Shown here: positions 1-12,080 of the stretch, in pieces
Numbering within the stretch: the stretch's first letter is position 1
Layout: the number at the start of each line of letters is the position of its first letter
Source of the DNA: Owenia fusiformis
Lineage: Eukaryota; Annelida; Polychaeta; Sabellida; Oweniidae
Assembly: GCA_903813345.2 (NCBI GenBank)
Contig: CAIIXF020000003.1
Span: 11,920,931-11,984,930 of the forward strand
DNA: 64,000 bases
Reading direction: 5' to 3'
Translations under genes and position numbers: made by a program
Notes under the pieces: generated by a model
The model's database searches: none
The model's input: only the letters and a program-made list of their open reading frames with translations
What the model was told of the DNA's origin: nothing

Positions 1-660
1 GTCGAAAAGCCCTAATAAGACAATACAAACCCAGATTAAACCCAGAAGAATGCAGATTTCATGTAATGATTTACGTTCATGTAAACAAGTAAAGTACATA
101 TTATCCCCATATAAAACACTGGCCTACGTGACATGTAATAACAGGTTCATATTGAAATATAGAAAATTTTCAACATAGCATTTGCTTCCGTGTTCTGTAT
201 GCCCCTCTACCTGCTTAATAAGGCAATGTATCTTCAAATTAAACCTTAGCCAAGTAGATTAGAGTCTCTGGAACACTTTTGTAAATAGTTTTCACAATTT
301 TATTCCCGGACGCCCAAATGTGTCAGGAACACATATATATTTGAATGATCTTGATTGGACATCAGGTTGCAGAGAAATCGTATTTTTACTGAGTGGATTA
401 TTGAATTTCATAGATCTAGAGGCCCTTCAGGAGTGCAACCCCTTAAATTATCAGAGATTAATGTTTCCAAACTGTTTTTAAACAAACTAACGTCTTCTTT
501 TCAAACTACACCTTGCTCCCTTCTGTCGTATTTAATAAAACAAAAATAGTATATCACGGAGGGATACGAACCACTCACATGGGACTTGGTTATTCACTAG
601 CGCCATAGGCGTTCTACTATTGACGCTCTTTATAAATATATAATACTTTTGTTCTTTCAT

Positions 661-760
661 ATCGGTAGCACGTTGGCCTCATGGTTAGCGTACCTGGCTT
701 CCACGCTCTAGGTTAGTTGATCGAGACCCGTTCATGTCTAACTTTTTGATTTGCTTGTTG
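661..760 (+). repeat. tRNA-derived SINE head (copy 1)
   Basis: The sequence has a tRNA-like pol III promoter. An A-box-like TGGCCTCATGGTTAGCG starts near 674, and a B-box-like GATCGAGACC lies near 719, about 45 bp downstream. No tRNA cloverleaf forms, so this is a tRNA-derived SINE rather than a tRNA gene. The 3' limit is not clear; the sequence after it (to about 1120) contains two repeats of a motif around gtagatcaaaaatactccaa. Confidence 0.5.
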
Positions 761-1119
761 TCAAGATATAATTAGTAGGGCAAAATCCATAAAAAGTAGA
801 TCAAAAATACTCCAATGTAGTATAAAATTGTCACCAGGATTCCGGAATTAGACGAATGTTAACTCGTGAAATTTCGGTAGATAAAGTAGGTCAGAAAATC
901 CAGATTAATCCGAACAAGGGTCGGGAATTTTCGTCATAAGAAGTAAATCAAAAATACTCCAATTGGAGTATAAAATTGTCACCAGGATTCCGAAATACGA
1001 CGAATCGAATCGGCAAACTTCGCTACAATAATGAAGTGCATAAAAACCGAAATGATCCGAACAACGTTCGGATAAAATCGTGAAACAGGTGTAAGGGGCT
1101 TCCCCTCATCTTTCCCGAC

Positions 1120-4080
1120 ATGGTTCTAAAAGCCATATATGGATCTATCACGTGACATTCAAAATGACGTTCCTATATGGTTCTATGGGCCTTATATGGA
1201 TCTTTCGAACACGTGACCTAATACCAAATCAAAATCAAAATTTTACCTTGACCATTGGATGGGATTTCATAGAATATATCCAAGAAAACATATTCTCGTG
1301 ATCCTTAAATCACTTAAAATCGATCATTTTATCCTCACCCCTTGATGGAATTTTATGAAAGAAGTTATGAAAAAACATCATCATGTAAGGGTTTTCACCT
1401 AAATTAGCTCGTTTTATCTTGACCCTTCAATTGAATTTCATTGAAAAATGTTTCATGAAAAATATCATCATGTTATGATTTGTATTTAAATAAGACTGTT
1501 TCATCTAAATACTTGCTGGATAATATTTCATAAAAAATGCACTTTAAAAATATTTCAGGATTTGCCTTAATTTATCAATGTAATGTAAGTATTAAATTGA
1601 CTCTCAAATAGGGTTCTATTTTAATTTTTATTATTGAAATTAATACTAGGCAGGACTCACTCTCTAAATAGCTAATACAAATTCAACCCTTGGATGTGAT
1701 TTCGAGAATAAAATCAATAGCTGAATTCACTGATACTATATAAATTCTAAATATTAAATTACGGTATAATCAATGCATTTTCCAAGGTTTTGAGCCTTTC
1801 CACTCTCTCAAAATATGAATATGAATAAATTCTTAATCCAGTTCAATGACAAAAGACGTTTTCAGGGACACTAACTGACTGTACAGCCCCCCCTCCTCCC
1901 ACCATCTTCTCTCTTACTGAGGAGCCCCTGAGGATAAGAGTGAGAGTAGAAGATGAAGACATTACAGGATAATAGAATGAAAGCGATGATGGATGAATGT
2001 GGGTATTAATGTACTTAAAAGTACATTGTGCTGTAGAGTTCAATGTTATATCTATATTTGGATGATAACATTATTTATTACTAAAATGTCAATTTTATTG
2101 ATCGAAATACTAAATAAACAACGCAATTAACCTTGCCCTTCACTTAATTTCATATATTCGTGGTTCAAATATTTTCTTAATATTCAAATTGAAGTAAGTA
2201 GTTACAAAGTAAAATTTAATAGGTTGATGATAGTCATGAATTTTGATATCAAATTGACAAATGTTTTAAGCAAAATTTAAAATCCCAATTGGTAACTTAT
2301 AATACAACTAGCTTAGTGCATGTGTACTGATAAGTTCATTTAAATGGATTTATTGAAGGTAAAATATCCACTTGTGAATGTCACAAGACTTTGTTAAATA
2401 AAAGGTCCCAATAATGAATTTGTATATATTCTCATATGTATACACAAAAAACAATTGTGCCTAAATTATTCAGAGCTATGAGGTCAAAATGACCTAAGTG
2501 TGGCATTCAAATCCAAAGAAAGCATCCAAGTAAGAATTAAAAGTGATGTATATCAAGTATGGGCAATTAATATGCTTTGTTCACAAGTTTTATGGCTGAG
2601 GAAATACCACAACCATCTCTAAAAATGCAAAATTAAGCTGAAAAGAATGGAATTAGCAAGGAATACAGAAAACAGACATGTAGTGACAGTCAATACTCTA
2701 AATTATAAAGATATGCCAGAAAACTTCTTTTAATTTGACTGCGAAATTGAGTATGATATTGATGATAGAATGTGAATGTTTGTTAAACACGAACGGCCAT
2801 TGGCAATTTGACATGTATAAAAATAAAACAAAATGAATACTTGACATTTGTAATGTTCTTGATTAAATATTTCAAATATGATTCATTTCTCAACATGTAT
2901 TTAGTTAATGAACTTGATTGTGACGGTTGATTTGAATGGATTTAGACCAATTTGAATCTTTAAGTGTTGCTCATATACTTTCTGTTGAAACAAACACTGG
3001 CAAAAACTTCACATTCTCCTTCAGAGTATTTACTCAATCTTCCCCAACCATCCTCAGCTTCTTTTCCCCATTCATTCATTTTACAACAACCTTTATGCAA
3101 GAATTATCAATAATGACTTGCCTATCATCAAATATAAAAATAAAAAAGAGTCAAAACTGTTCAGGTCAGAATTGCAGAAAAGAACAATACAAAACAAAGC
3201 TACAAACGGCATCAATTTGAAAAAAAGAAAAAAAAGTTGTGCTTGAACTTATGAACTTTGGATGACAGACAAGAAATATGAACAAAGCAGTTTCATAGAA
3301 CACAATGGAACAATCCATCTTTCACTTATCAGATGAAACTTTTTGCTTTTTGATTACTACTCTTGAGTCTGCATCAGTAGGTCACATTGACCGTTTACTC
3401 TTTTTGACTACTTCAATTCCTGATATGATCTTACCAAGCTCAAATGTAGCTTTATGAATGATAAATACTTATATTATTAATGGCATGAAAAGTAGTATCA
3501 TATGATATTCTGAATACATGATACATGCCCATAACAATCTTTTGCCAAGGGGGTTCAGTATTTAATTAATTCTAAGAATCTTTGGCTTGGGGAGGGGGGC
3601 TACGAGCCTGTAATACTTGGGATGTGCGTGCCAGATTAGAAATATATTAAATTTAAAGAGTGGAAGTGAATCCTTGAGAAGAGTACTTTCTTAGACGCAG
3701 CTATGCCTACTGTTATTATGTTATATTATAATCAATTATTGTTGTTGTCGTTATCAAATTTCTCCATAGCATGTGTTAATTATGTGTCTAATTAATTACT
3801 TCGTTGGAACATCTCCAGAAATCATTGGCAGGGATAGATCAATGATTTTATGAAAAGGGGCTCTGCACTTTAACAATTCAATAAACTTGTGCATCTCATT
3901 TGAAGTGAGGCAAGAATGGCTTTGAAATTAGGTTTGACCAACAACTCTCCCCGATGACTGAGCACTTTTTTAATAGTTTTTATACAAAAACGCACCCCTT
4001 GCCTGATTTTGTCAAAATTCTACCATATCACAAATATTTGTCACATTTATGATAAGTTCAAAACTCTAAATAAGCATGCT
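1120..4080. other. Non-coding part of duplicated block; expected MYLIP F3 exon not seen
   Basis: This stretch is AT-rich with no recognisable exon. It should hold the MYLIP exon for the rest of the FERM F3 lobe, between the F2/F3 exon (4169-4594) and the RING exon. I could not find an open frame resembling that part of the family on the - strand, here or in the matching part of copy 2 (51800-54500). Small open frames such as 1843-2043 (-) and 2936-3220 (+) have no family resemblance. The second of these is broken by indels in copy 2. Confidence 0.5.
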
Positions 4081-4168
4081 TTAATAAGAGGAGGCAATGA
4101 GGAAGCTACATGCTGAAGATACGATCGACTTACATGTTGAAATGTTAATAATGGATAACATTACATAC

Positions 4169-4594
4169 CTCTGTATAATATTATGCTGCATATCTGACAA
4201 TGTTATTCCATTACCAACAACCATTGTATATTGGACCCTTTCACACTCACTAAGTACATCATAATTTTCCACGCCCCAATTAGGCTAGAGCGTCGCTTCT
4301 TGTAGCACCTTATATGACGCAAGTGATGATGTAATATCACCAAGTTTTGAATGTTCACTGCACACATCTTGGACTAGAGATCTAAGCTCAGAAGTGTCAT
4401 CACTATTGTGGAGATCCCTTAATATGGGCTCTGGAATAAATGTTGTGTATGATTCAAGGTTTATGTTCTGACTGTCATGATAAGGAGTCTCAACTTGTGC
4501 GATTAAGGAAGCCATTTTAATAAGTTGATGTCTTTGAGTCACTGTCAGTGCCCCCTGGAGGAAGTCCTCAACAATTTGTAAGTAAAACTCATGT
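4169..4594 (-). pseudogene. MYLIP: MYLIP-like exon, FERM F2/F3 start, with TAG (copy 1)
   Basis: This 426-bp exon has a TTTTCAG acceptor and a CAGAG|GTATGT donor. It encodes the helical F2 lobe, with an ending of the type 'ASYKVLQEATL', then WGVENYDV and the first F3 strand (VVGNGITL). One in-frame TAG (4285-4287) is the only break. Alignment with the vertebrate protein runs gap-free across it, with the stop at a position that is Met in the vertebrate and Glu in copy 2. Confidence 0.85.
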
Positions 4595-5237
4595 CTGAAA
4601 ACAAAAATAACACTTTATGCCGAAAGTACTTAAGTACAATGTTTATTGAAACTGGAAAAAAGGAGTAAATGCCTCCAAAAATTTCACAATCTTGGATGAT
4701 GTTTTAAGTCTTAAGCAAAACAGATCTAATTGACACATGTTGCATTCTAAATTCTCAGTCATGTATTTATGGTGTCATTTTCATTTCAACAGAGTTCAAA
4801 TTTATAAGTGCAATTTCTAGAAGTCGTACAACAGGTTAAAATATTCTGTCAAGTTCCTGCAGGTGAACAAAAATCACCATTTGCAAACCCTGGCAACTTA
4901 AACCCAAAACTGACCACACCTGTTCAAAATACAGACTTTTTAATGATTAATTGAGTACATTGTACATGTATTATCTATGTGTATGTATATAGTGCACACA
5001 TAAGGGCAATGTCCATAGTTTAGACCACCATCAAAAATCACTTAATTTACATGATTGATGTAGATCATAAACTAACATGTTTTTACCGGTTAAAATTAGG
5101 ACATCTCTCATATCATAAAGTTGTACCATTACAAATAACTAAATAAAGGCACGGGGGTTTAAGAAAAATATCCGATATTCACTTTTTCTTAATTGTGCCT
5201 TCATAATGCAAACCAGCATTTTTCATGCAAACCATAC

Positions 5238-5428
5238 CTTGTTGATTCTTGTAACAACAGGTGAGGTTGGACAAAGAATTTCACTTTCAGCTTTAGCCTG
5301 CATGGAGCCTGGAGACAGCGGTCTATCTGGTTGCGGGTATTCAGCCACAGGCTTTCTCCCTTCCTGCCTGTGTATTGCAGACCAAAATATTCACTCTCTG
5401 GACCCATAATTCCCAGTTTTTCACAAAC
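5238..5428 (-). CDS. MYLIP: MYLIP-like exon, FERM F1 end (copy 1)
   Basis: This 191-bp exon follows a TTTTAG acceptor and ends AAG|GTATGG. It starts in phase 0 with Val-Cys-Glu, matching the known exon border of the vertebrate gene just before the VC of the F1 lobe. The frame is fully open for 63 codons. It ends with two bases of an Arg codon that is completed by the next exon at 4594. No frameshift is present, unlike copy 2. Confidence 0.88.
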
Positions 5429-5434
5429 CTAAAA

Positions 5435-6875
5435 CAAGGAGTAATACTAGTTAGTTACATCTAATACCACAGTCCCACTTTCTGCTTTAAATTCTTTACA
5501 GTCCTAACAGAATTAATACTGAGATTTCTCCTTCAGGAGTTAATGGGAGAGGCCGATTATGTTGTTATTTTAATCTGGTATTAAATGACCTGACCAACAG
5601 CAAACAAGAATATATTTTTGATGATGATGGGGATCTATCAGGAGCGGATCTGAGAACCAACAAGGGGGGGCCCAAATTTCAGGTCAGAGTAAAAAACGTC
5701 CGCGCTTGCACGCAAAAAAATGTGGGCCCCTAAAACCCAAAAGTGGGCCCAAATTTTGAGGCCCATTTTCTTCAAAATTAGACCTGAAATTGAAAAATAA
5801 AAAGGCCCAGTAATGACCAAAAGGCCCACTTTTTAGGGCCTCAGGCCTTTTCTAATCTGCCAGTGTCTATTAATAAGCACATTTATAAAGTGGCACTGAA
5901 TTCAATGCAGGCAATGACAGTATCATTAATAACAATCGATATTGTCAAGTGTTGGCTTTCAGATTCTGATAAAAAATTATACAGTATTAAAGTTGACATC
6001 AAAAGACAAAAAAATATCTGGTGATCATGCGAAATGACATGAGAGAGATAAATTATGGTATGATAAAATTCTTAAAAATGTTGAGATAACATGGCACTAT
6101 AAGGTCTGGTGAGATTATTTAAAATTGTTAAGTCAGAAAATTACCATATCAGTGGGCGATCAACTAGTCAGTGATATATTATTTTGTTTTAGTATCTGAG
6201 TCATATTTCAACTATTGCAGTTCTATCTCTAAAAAATACTTGAAAATCACATGATAAACACAAGTCTTGCGTAGGCAATGCAAAAGCCACCTGTATTGAA
6301 TAAAATTTATTTGCCAATTGGTAACAGACACCCACACAATTTCAAGTCCATCCAGGGTCATACCTTTTGGCGGATGGATATGGAACCTCATACCTTAATG
6401 TTTTATGACATCACACTGATTTTTGTCTCTGCAACTTTTTTTGGCAGAAAATATAATTTTTAGTTCAAAAATGTATAAAAACGTCGGAACTGGCTGAATA
6501 TGTGAAAAATTTATCCATTCAGGCTAGAAAGGGTTATTTGCCCTACCCCAAATACGTCTAAATATGCTAGTCTGACTTTGCCACTGTGACGTCACAAATC
6601 TAACCTGACTATCTCTGAGTTTATTGAAGAAAATGATACGTCTGATAAACAGCTTTCATTCCCTATATAGCACACCTTCTACTAAGAGTTGCATCATTGA
6701 CTAAATCTACGACAAACACTGCGTGAAATATATAATATAGGTCAAGGCTCTGAATAAGAAATAAACATACAGTTTTAATGCTGATAAGATTTAAATGACC
6801 AAAGAAGAAGATGCTAGGTTTTAATGAGTTTCATCATTAAATGAAAGACAAGTACTTAGGAAAGCATAAAATTCA
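5435..6875. other. MYLIP copy 1 intron/upstream sequence
   Basis: No exon was recognised here. The first coding exon of MYLIP (start codon and first F1 strands) should lie on this side but was not found. At 5640-5860 there is a patch rich in GGGCCC/GGCCC words that looks like a dispersed repeat; it is also present in copy 2 (60597-60830). The rest is plain AT-rich intronic sequence conserved between the two copies. Confidence 0.5.
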
Positions 6876-6879
6876 GTAA

Positions 6880-8283
6880 AGCTACGTTCACACCAATGGC
6901 GCTTTGATGGCGCTTTAAAGCGGCTTGTAAAGCGGCACCAAAGCGTAACAAAGTTTGATTAAAGCGTCGGGGTCGTAATAGGTAGTAGAAAAGCTCGGAG
7001 TAAAGCGGGATATTCGGCAAGAGCGCTAATAAATTTAATCTTCAAGCTACGTTCGCACCAACGGCGCTTTGATGGCGCTTTAAAGCGGCTTGTAAAGCGG
7101 CACCAAAGCATAACAAAGCTTGATTAAAGCGTCGGGGTCGTAATAGGTCGTAGAGAGGCTCAGAGTAAAGCGGGATAATCGGCAAGAGCGCCAAAGAATT
7201 TTAAACTGTTTAAAAATTTTGAGCGCTCGGTTACGGATTGATAAATACGCCGAGGACGTATCAAAGCTTAACAAACCGTAACAAAGCTCAGCAAAGCTTG
7301 GCCCAAAGCGTAGGAAAGCTTAACAGAGCTTGGTTCAAAGTGGGGACCCCAGTCTCTTCACGGTCTGTTACTACTTGACACGCTTCGTTAAGATGTCTAA
7401 AGATTTGCTACGATCTGGCATGAAGATCTGACACGAGGTCAGACGCTTTCATCAATATCTAACACTCTTTGGTACACTTTCATGAAGGACTCTCAAGCTT
7501 TCCAACGAATTGAGACGCTTAATCAAGGATTGAAACGCTTTGCTAGGCTTTGTTACGCTTGACAAGTTTCCACACGCTATATCACCCCGTGCGACAAACA
7601 TCATGTCTTCTTCAGATAGGTTCTGGTCCATCTGGAATTTCTGGATCTTGTTGTTCTGCCATCGTGTTCTCGAGTCAAAGATGCAATGGTTTTATGGATC
7701 TACTGCATCTTTATATACTCATTGGATCAAAAGCGGCATGAAATCGGCGATCTCGCAATGCGTGACAGAGCTTAACAGAGCGTAACAATGCACAACAGAG
7801 CTTCGCAATCGTGTCAGAGCCTGATTTAAAGCGTCATTATCGCATTAAAGCGTAAAAATGCTTATCATAGCTTATCAAAGCGTGATTTCAAGCGTAACAA
7901 AGCCTTGTCAAAGCGGGAACAAAGCGTGAGGAACCTATCAGAGCTATGTTAAGCTTTCCTACGCTTTGGATCAAGCTTTTCTGAGCTTTGTTACGGTTTG
8001 TTAAGCTTTGATACGCTCTCGGCGCTTTAATGAATTCGTAACAGAGCGCCCAAAATTTTTAAACAGTTTAAATTTTTTGGCGCTCCTGCCGAATATCCCG
8101 CTTTACTCCGAGCTTTTCTACGACCCCGACGCTTTAATCAAGCTTCGTTACGCTTTGGTGCCGCTTTACAAGCCGCTTTAAAGCGCCATCAAAGCGCCGT
8201 TGGTATGAACAAAAATGACAAAAATGACGGCGCTTTGCTCGCCGATCTAAAGCGTGGCATTCGCCGTTGGTGTGAACATAGCT
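6880..8283. mobile_element. AAAGCG-motif MITE/foldback with CACACCAA TIRs
   Basis: The ends are inverted: AGCTACGTTCACACCAA at the left and TTGGTGTGAACATAGCT at the right. It is flanked by TAA (6877-6879) and TTA (8284-8286), while copy 2 of the duplication has the empty site cagTAAtgg. This fits a 3-bp TWA duplication as in PIF/Harbinger elements. The first 140 bp of the left arm are repeated in tandem (about 6880-7030 and 7045-7215), and their complement forms the right arm (about 7990-8200). The interior is saturated with AAAGC/GCTTT words. There is no transposase; the open frames inside are by-products of the repeats. Confidence 0.85.
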
Positions 8284-8286
8284 TTA

Positions 8287-8880
8287 TGGATTCAGATGAA
8301 ATAGATGGCCTTTCAATAAATATTCATAGTATTATGATCGGTTAAGGCTAGATGAAAGAATTATCTCTAACTCAGAGAGTAAAGATGAGGCACAAATATA
8401 TATTCATACATCATTATAGCTTGTCTGTAATTGTTGGCATGTTCACTGTATATAAGTTTATTGATGATTTTCTTGCCATGAACCATATAAAAAATAGGTT
8501 TTTGAGACAAGTATATTTGTACCACAACAATTCAAATGTTCAATATTCACAGGTTTTACTATATATACAGTAGAAACATCTGCATCTGATCTGTTTAGTC
8601 TGAAAGTAAAATATTTGTAAATGACCAGATAATTGGCTTAAAGTGCAAGGATTAAAAGATGCGACCACACTCACTAATAATTATGGTTTTGTGGGGTAGG
8701 GCACTACTGAGTCATCTAAACTCAGATAAAAGAGATCATATTCTATCAAAAACCCAAATATAGTATTGGATAGACCCTATAAATGACTTTGAATAATAGA
8801 ATTGTGATACAGCTACACACATTTTTTATTTTAACAGCCAAATTTTGGCAACAATAATGAGTAAAACCCACAAATTGACT
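8287..8880. other. End of duplicated block and spacer
   Basis: The duplicated block continues to about 8515. From there to 8880 the sequence is unique in the window, and I see no gene or repeat structure in it. Confidence 0.4.
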
Positions 8881-8884
8881 TTTT

Positions 8885-11461
8885 TATAGAACAGTTATGT
8901 TCGAACGTTAAACATGCGTCATATGAGAATGTTCCTATTGTCAAATATCGCAGACATCTGAAGCCTTTTTGGTCAAAACATCTCTCAGAGTTGGTAAAAG
9001 ACCGTAATAAAAAAATGGAATGAATGGTGCAATATGGGTCGTCCGAGAGACGCCAATAATGAGTATCGAATTAGATATAAAAATGCCAAAAAGCTATTTA
9101 GGAAACGATATAAAACTGAACAATATCAATATGAGCAAAATGAATTAAGAAAACTTCACGAATCAGAAGGATTGAATCCAAGAATGTATTGGCATTTAGT
9201 TCAAAAAAGTAGAGGTGGTTGTAAAGTTAACTCGAAATTGATCCGATCCTCTGAAACTAATGAAATTTTGACTAATCCAAAAGATATATGTGATGAGTGG
9301 CGATCTTATTTCGAAAAGCTTTCCACCCCCTCCCAGAGTAATGATTTTGATCACCAGCATGAGATAATGGTTAATAATGCTATAGACCGCATGCTAGCAG
9401 AGTCATATTTGAATGGTAACACAATTTTATCCGACCCTCTGACTTTAAAAGAGGTATCTCATGCAATAGATTCACTTAACCTTAAACGTGCTACTGGGTT
9501 TGACAACGTTTCCGCCGAGCACTTAAGGTATGGTGGTACTCAGGTTCAACAGGTAGTTAAGATCCTGCTTCAAAGCATTATTGATAATGAATTTATTCCA
9601 AACAACTTTCAAATTGGTATACTATTGCCTCTTCTCAAATCAGGTATCCGGGATCCATTAGAAAAAGACAATTTTAGGGGGATTACCCTCATGTCTGTTC
9701 TTAGGAAGGTCTTTGATAATATCCTTCTGATCAGAAGCAAGCCAGTTATCCTAACAAATATCCCCCAGTTACAAGGGGCATCTCAATCTAATTGCTCATC
9801 GATCCATACATCCCTGATTGTACAAGAGACAATAGCTCATAATCTTGACAAAGGAAATAATGTATACTTGTCTACAATTGATATCCGTAAGGCCTTCGAT
9901 ACTGTGTGGCTTAACGGGCTACTTTTTAAGTTATTTAACATTGGCATAAATGGTAAATTGTGGAGACTCCTTCAAGAATCTTATAAAAATTACAAGTGTA
10001 TGGTACGTGTGGATACACTGTCTGCTCCGTTCTGTGTACTTCAAGGAGTTCATTAGGGCGGGGTCTATTCTATGTTAATGTACCAATTATATAATGCTGA
10101 CTTAATCCTAGAATTGCAATCGTTAAAGTTGGGTGCATTAGTTGGTGGGTTGGATATCACATGTCCAGTTTACGCCGATGACACATCGATAATAACTACA
10201 AGCACGACATCTATGAATGCACTGCTAAATTTGGCATACAATCACAGCCGTAAGTGGCGGTATGATATCCATCCTGATAAATGTAATGTAATGATTTTTG
10301 GAAATAATCACCATGCTGTACAGCCTATGTTCAAAATTGGCAACAAGCAGGTGACTATTGTGCAAAATCAAACCCATGTAGGTATACCCTTATCAACTAG
10401 TGGAAGCGTTTCCGAATATGTCGAGAAGGCGGTTACGTCTGGTAAAAGGAAATATTTCTCTCTACTTGGTCTAGGGAGTACTTGCGGTGGACTCAATCCT
10501 CTAACGGCATCACGCCTTTATTGGACGCTGTCTATCCCTACAATGCTATACGGTAGTTCAATCATTTCTTATTCGAATAATGATGTTGAATTAATCCAAA
10601 CAGCCCATAGGCAGATTGGAAAACGCATTCAATGTCTTCCTAAATTTGCTGATAATGTATTTTCAACTGATCCACTGGGCTGGATGGACATCGAGTATAA
10701 AATCGCCTTAGATAAATTAATGTTCTTCCTGATGTTGATAACACTACCGGTTAAAAATATTTATAAGCAGGTATTTCTTTATCGAGCTACGGAATTCCAA
10801 TATAATGGTCACGGTGGTGCTGCGTCACCACTTAATACAATATGGAATGTTTTAAGCAGATTTGATCTTTTAGATGCTGCAACTAATATGATAAACACAG
10901 GTATCTACCCATCAAAGGGAATATGGCGAAAATTAGTTTTAGGTAGGCTACGTCAAAGCCAAAATGCAACGTTTATGATTAAATGTGCTATAAAAAGTGC
11001 AACACATTTGTATGTAAGTGTAAAATGCTTTGCCCAGCCACTTAAATGGTGGGCACTCAGTTTCAAATACCCTAGTGATTTAAAATATTGCAAATTAATG
11101 GTCAATTTGCTTATGAATCAAACACTTAATGGAAATAAAAAATGGGGTGACAGAAAATGTAATATATGTGATACTGGCGAAATAGAAACATTGGATCACT
11201 TTTTACGTTTCTGCAATTCCATAGATGCGGAAAGAGTTGCACTTCTCAATTTATTTAGAACTGGTAATGACATTTTATTTCAAACTTTCAAATCAGACAA
11301 TGATGAAGCAATGATTTTAAAAGCCAAAGCTGTATTCCTAATGTATGCAAAGCGTAATATGCTTATGCAAATGTGATTTTATTGTTAAATGCAAAAAAAT
11401 TGTAAATGTACTCACAATATACACTTGTGGTAATAAAGGATACAACAACAACAACAAAAAG
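8885..11461 (+). mobile_element. 5'-truncated non-LTR retrotransposon (LINE)
   Basis: This LINE runs 5' to 3' on the + strand. Coding similarity begins near 8925 with no endonuclease domain, so the 5' part is missing. The reverse transcriptase and C-terminal region follow, and the 3' end is a CAA-repeat tail (about 11440-11461). Two lesions are visible: a frameshift at an A-run near 9010-9017, and an in-frame TAG at 10054-10056. The element is therefore dead but fairly young, since about 775 codons stay open in one frame except for the one stop. Confidence 0.9.
9034..11376 (+). pseudogene. LINE reverse transcriptase, one in-frame stop
   Basis: This encodes the polymerase used for target-primed reverse transcription. 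The finger motif TGFDNVSAEHLRYGG lies near 9500 and NFRGITLMSV near 9675. The catalytic A motif STIDIRKAFDTVW is near 9875, the B region LQGVH(stop)GG near 10045, and the C motif YADD near 10174. A C-terminal Cys-His cluster follows (CNIC ... H ... C near 11160-11220), like the zinc-knuckle end of Jockey/I/CR1-type LINEs. The TAG at 10054-10056 sits at the usual Gln of the GxxQGG motif, consistent with CAG to TAG. The same frame continues to a normal stop at 11376. Clade assignment is uncertain. Confidence 0.9.
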
Positions 11462-11469
11462 ACAAAACA

Positions 11470-12080
11470 TGTGAAAATGAGTGAGTTATTTTTTAATAAT
11501 GGGATTTTTTTCATAAGGGAAACAAGATGTCATCATAAAACTGTAGCCTATGATCAGGATGTACACAAGTATAATATTACGTGACTAGTATGACTATAAT
11601 ATGCATGCACTTGGAATTATAAGGTGAGTTTTGGAAAGATGTGACAAAATCTGAGAAAACGTCATATATTATTTAATTTATTTTATCTCATTGAAATATC
11701 TGAGAAAGATAGCTTCCCATGCATAATATGTCCCCTACCTCCCCATATAAAATCCATAAAAAGTAAAAAAAAAATGTACTGTGATCATTAATGAAGCTAA
11801 AGTAAGTTATTCTTTGTGGTAAAAGTGCGAAAATAGGTGACGCCTCTATAGTGAACTTCAGATTTTGACCCAATTTTCAGCCCGATCTATCTCAAATAAG
11901 TTCTGCCTCTTCCTTTCTATGATTGCCATAAGATATTGTTGGTATTTTGCTTACATTTTTCCATTAAACTACATTAAAAATACTTTATACCCCTACCCCC
12001 ATGTTTGAAAATGAATAGATGGCGCCACTTTAACTGCCCATAGCGAATTTGTTTACCACTCATTTTTACTACAAGATAAG
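11470..12080. other. Unannotated AT-rich spacer
   Basis: No gene, LINE coding similarity or terminal repeats were seen between the LINE tail and the MITE that starts at 12081. Confidence 0.4.

Larger units (their letters stand above)
4169..5428 (-). pseudogene. MYLIP: MYLIP/IDOL-like FERM region, copy 1, with premature stop
   Basis: MYLIP (IDOL) is a cytosolic E3 ubiquitin ligase, with an N-terminal FERM domain that binds target tails and a C-terminal RING. Two exons are visible here. Exon 5238-5428 encodes the end of FERM F1, including the family-typical [15 protein letters not shown] and LKLKVKFFV. Exon 4169-4594 encodes F2 and the start of F3, opening with HEFYLQIVEDF and including WGVENYDV. 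Both have AG/GT borders, and the join completes an Arg codon. A TAG at 4285-4287 interrupts the F2/F3 linker, but homology continues in the same frame after it. Copy 2 has GAG (Glu) at this codon, so this looks like a nonsense substitution. Exon 1 and the RING exon of this copy lie outside the window or were not found. It could be a pseudogene, or an allele or assembly error. Confidence 0.85.
1..8515. repeat. Large direct duplication, copy 1
   Basis: This block reappears in the same orientation at about 50700-62992. The two copies differ by scattered substitutions and small indels, a few percent in the stretches compared by eye, plus several discrete insertions. It carries two FERM exons of a MYLIP-like gene on the - strand. 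Homology already exists at base 1, so the block probably continues to the left of the window. The right breakpoint is near 8515, where copy 2 switches to unrelated sequence. The block is a tandem segmental duplication, or possibly two haplotypes placed side by side by the assembler. Confidence 0.93.

Noticed and set aside
2936-3220. 94-codon frame in the duplicated block
   Set aside because: The paralogous sequence near 53620-53880 has indels that break the frame, and the peptide has no recognisable domain.
7540-7785. 81-codon open frame
   Set aside because: It lies inside the motif-cloud MITE and has no family resemblance.
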